Of a stretch of 9,230 bases of DNA, positions 7,811 through 9,230 are shown one piece after another. The notes under the pieces are model-generated. The model had not been told where the DNA came from. It searched no databases and saw only the letters and a list, made by a program, of their open reading frames with translations. The translations under genes were made by a program, and so were the position numbers. The DNA lies in contig PGXI01000056.1 of assembly GCA_002839125.1 (NCBI GenBank), positions 1 to 9,230 on the forward strand, in the 5' to 3' direction. Positions within the stretch are counted from its first letter, which is position 1. Every line of letters begins with the position of its first letter. The stretch is from Tenericutes bacterium HGW-Tenericutes-5 (GTDB lineage: Bacteria; Bacillota_I; Bacilli_A; Izemoplasmatales; Hujiaoplasmataceae).

Positions 7811-7816
7811 TATAAT
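7808..7816 (+). promoter_or_regulatory. Extended -10 promoter of rnpB overlapping the pnp stop codon
   Basis: TGATATAAT: the pnp stop codon TGA supplies the extended -10 TG (7808-7809) and TATAAT occupies 7811-7816. No good -35 is visible; the region 17-18 nt upstream reads ATTTTA/TTTTAG, inside the pnp coding end. Seven bases downstream of the -10 is 7823, exactly the first base of the rnpB terminal helix, which supports both the promoter and the RNA 5' end. Confidence 0.75.
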
Positions 7817-7822
7817 ATACTT

Positions 7823-8190
7823 GTCAAATTATCTGGGTAATCGAGCAGACATTTTGTCTGTTAGGAAAGTCCATGCTAGCACAAGCTGAGATGCTTGTAG
7901 CGTTTGTGCTAAACGAAAAAATAAGTTTAGGCGTTTGAAGAGATTCAAGCGACGGCGAAGAAATGGATGTAAAAGGCCAAAGTATTCTAAAAAGTGCCAC
8001 AGTGACGAATCACATAAAATATATGTGAGTGAAACGGGTAAACCCCTCAAGCTAGAAACCCAAATTATGGTAGGGGCACGGTCAAAGAAGAATTCAATTC
8101 ATTTGACTGACAGCTTAAGCTGGAGATAAATGATTACCGGTCTTTTTAATTAAAGACTACAGAACATGGCTTATAAGATAATTTGACTTT
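7823..8190 (+). ncRNA. rnpB: RNase P RNA, catalytic subunit (Bacillus/type B-like)
   Basis: Ribozyme that removes the 5' leader of pre-tRNAs together with the RnpA protein. The ends are set by a perfect 12-bp terminal helix P1: 7823-7834 with 8176-8187. Conserved blocks in order: GGGTAATCG after P1; a P3 hairpin CAGACA/TGTCTG (7846-7851 and 7855-7860); AGGAAAGTCCATGCT (7863-7877, 5' strand of the P4 core); a CTAAAC/GTTTAG helix (7909-7914 and 7925-7930) followed by a GAGA-capped hairpin; AGTGCCACAGTGACGA; GGTAAACCCCTC and AGAAACCCAAAT; the L15 GGT (8069-8071) that pairs with the tRNA CCA end; and ACAGAACATGGCTTA (8159-8173, 3' strand of the core). A GTCTTT/AAAGAC hairpin (8140-8157) precedes the last block. 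The sequence between L15 and that block follows the B. subtilis pattern, hence type B. At about 366 nt it is shorter than B. subtilis (about 400), the loss being mostly in the P10.1/P12 region. Open frames crossing it on either strand are not genes. Confidence 0.95.
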
Positions 8191-8211
8191 AAAAAGCATA
8201 TAATTTAATAT
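8183..8211 (+). promoter_or_regulatory. Possible lepA promoter inside the rnpB 3' end and terminator
   Basis: TTGACT (8183-8188, 5/6 match to the -35 consensus) lies 17 nt upstream of TAATAT (8206-8211, 4/6 match to -10). Predicted start is near 8218, about 38 nt before the lepA ATG. The -35 is within the 3' strand of the rnpB P1 helix and the -10 within the terminator loop. No other promoter fits between rnpB and lepA. The sequence is AT-rich, so a chance match is possible. Confidence 0.4.
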
Positions 8212-8226
8212 TTATATGCTTTTTTT
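8191..8226 (+). terminator. Rho-independent terminator of rnpB
   Basis: A 9-bp stem, AGCATATAA (8195-8203) with TTATATGCT (8212-8220), closes an 8-nt loop, with flanking A (8191-8194) and T (8221-8226) runs that extend the stem and supply the U tract. It begins 3 nt after the P1 helix, consistent with trimming of the 3' end to near 8187-8190. Confidence 0.85.
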
Positions 8227-8255
8227 AAAACTACTAAAGAATAGAGGTGAGACTT

Positions 8256-9230
8256 ATGAGTGGAGAAATCCTTAAAAAAAGACAAACGAGAATAAGAAAT
8301 TTCTCGATTATTGCCCATATCGATCACGGAAAATCTACCTTAGCAGATAGAATCTTAGAAATGACCCATAGTGTTGAACTTAGGGACATGAAAGCTCAGT
8401 ACCTTGATTCAATGGATTTAGAACGAGAAAGAGGAATCACCATCAAACTTAACTCAGTAGAACTTAAGTATGATGCCTTAGATGGCGAACAATATATCTT
8501 CCATCTTATCGATACTCCAGGACACGTCGATTTTACCTATGAAGTATCACGTTCTTTAGCGGCTTGCGAAGGAGCGTTATTAGTTGTTGATGCAACCCAA
8601 GGAATCGAAGCCCAAACCTTAGCTAACGTCTATTTAGCACTTGATAACAACTTAGAAATTATTCCTGTTATCAATAAAATTGATTTAGAAAGTGCTGATG
8701 TTGAAAAGGTTAAAAAAGAGTTAGCAGACACAATCGGTTTAGACCCTGATGACTGTATTATGGTATCGGCTAAAACCGGACAAGGCGTTGACCAAGTACT
8801 GGAAGCAATCGTCAAAAGAATCCCCGCTCCAAGTGGTGATATTGATAAACCATTAGAAGCGTTAATTTTTGATTCATTCTATGACAGTTATCGTGGAGTT
8901 ATTCCTTTAGTTAGGGTAATGAATGGAAAAATTGAAATTGGCGATGAAATAAAAATGATGGCTACCGAAGCCAAATATGAGGTTATTGATCTCGGAGTAT
9001 ACTTACCAAAAGAAGTTAGTCGCAATTATCTAAACACAGGTGATGTAGGCTGGGTAAGCGCCTCAATTAAGGATATTGGTAAGATTCATGTCGGTGATAC
9101 GATAACTAATGCAGCTAAACCTACAGCCAAACCTTTACCAGGGTATAGGCGTTTAACACCAATGGTATATTCTGGGGTGTATCCAGTAGATGCTGATGAC
9201 TATCAGGATTTAAAAGACGCAATTGAAAAA
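8256..9230 (+). CDS. lepA: Elongation factor 4 (LepA) GTPase, 5' part; runs off the window
   Basis: Ribosome-associated translational GTPase, linked in the literature to back-translocation under stress and to 30S biogenesis. I translated 325 codons from the ATG to the window edge without a stop; full LepA is about 600 residues, so roughly the last 45% is missing only because the window ends. G motifs: G1 AHIDHGKST (20-28), G2 RGIT (59-62), G3 DTPGH (86-90), G4 NKID (140-143), G5 SAK (171-173). The opening RQTRIRNFSIIAHIDHGKSTL separates LepA from EF-G and BipA. Domain II follows (about 185-285: EALIFDSFYDSYRGVI...). The segment near PLPGYRRLTPMVYSGVYPVD (292-311) is the usual LepA domain III entry. 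The start is supported by GAGGTGA (8244-8250) with a 5-nt spacer. It follows the rnpB terminator and probably uses its own promoter. Confidence 0.97.
   Translation, partial: MSGEILKKRQTRIRNFSIIAHIDHGKSTLADRILEMTHSVELRDMKAQYLDSMDLERERGITIKLNSVELKYDALDGEQYIFHLIDTPGHVDFTYEVSRSLAACEGALLVVDATQGIEAQTLANVYLALDNNLEIIPVINKIDLESADVEKVKKELADTIGLDPDDCIMVSAKTGQGVDQVLEAIVKRIPAPSGDIDKPLEALIFDSFYDSYRGVIPLVRVMNGKIEIGDEIKMMATEAKYEVIDLGVYLPKEVSRNYLNTGDVGWVSASIKDIGKIHVGDTITNAAKPTAKPLPGYRRLTPMVYSGVYPVDADDYQDLKDAIEK

Noticed and set aside
7829..8129. Open frames on both strands here (minus 7829-8050 and plus 7935-8129)
   Set aside because: Both lie inside the RNase P RNA gene; their translations are low-complexity basic or hydrophobic strings and neither has a supporting ribosome site.
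1..9230. Search by eye for CRISPR repeats, insertion-sequence ends, tRNAs, toxin-antitoxin pairs, phage or defence clusters
   Set aside because: No direct-repeat array, no transposase-like protein, no long terminal inverted repeats and no cloverleaf seen. DUF2779 resembles Cas4-like nucleases in layout, but nothing around it supports a CRISPR or defence role.

Overview
All genes lie on the plus strand of an AT-rich Bacillota/Mollicutes-type chromosome. The standard code is in use: TGG encodes Trp, and TGA ends the membrane-protein, DUF2779 and pnp genes. This argues against a Mycoplasma/Spiroplasma-type genome that reads TGA as Trp. The RNase P RNA looks like the Bacillus (type B) form and there is strong preference for AGA arginine codons. 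An Acholeplasma-like or other uncultured standard-code Mollicutes/Erysipelotrichia-like lineage fits best; the exact taxon cannot be fixed from this window.

Region 1 (1-2370): a complete lon gene with intact ATPase and protease residues, closed by a strong intrinsic terminator. Region 2 (2398-5176): a tight three-gene unit of a YczE/YitT-like membrane protein, a NUDIX hydrolase overlapping it by 23 nt, and a 551-residue DUF2779-type protein 12 nt further on. The last has a cysteine cluster and a DEDDy-exonuclease-like C-terminal half. This is the least understood part of the window. Region 3 (5188-8226): an RNA-metabolism block. rpsO has a consensus promoter and a folded leader that looks like an S15 autoregulatory element. 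It is followed by a terminator, pnp, and then rnpB, whose promoter overlaps the pnp stop codon. Region 4 (8256-9230): the first 325 codons of lepA, which runs off the window edge.

The core genes cover protein quality control (Lon), ribosome assembly (S15), mRNA decay (PNPase), tRNA 5' maturation (RNase P RNA) and translation elongation (LepA/EF4). I see no mobile element, CRISPR array, tRNA, toxin-antitoxin pair or phage gene. The window is mostly ordinary housekeeping DNA. The points worth a second look are the DUF2779 protein and its small operon, the predicted S15 leader fold with a possible pseudoknot to the Shine-Dalgarno, and the close packing of promoters and terminators around rnpB. 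No stretch over 300 bases lacks a gene once rnpB is recognised.
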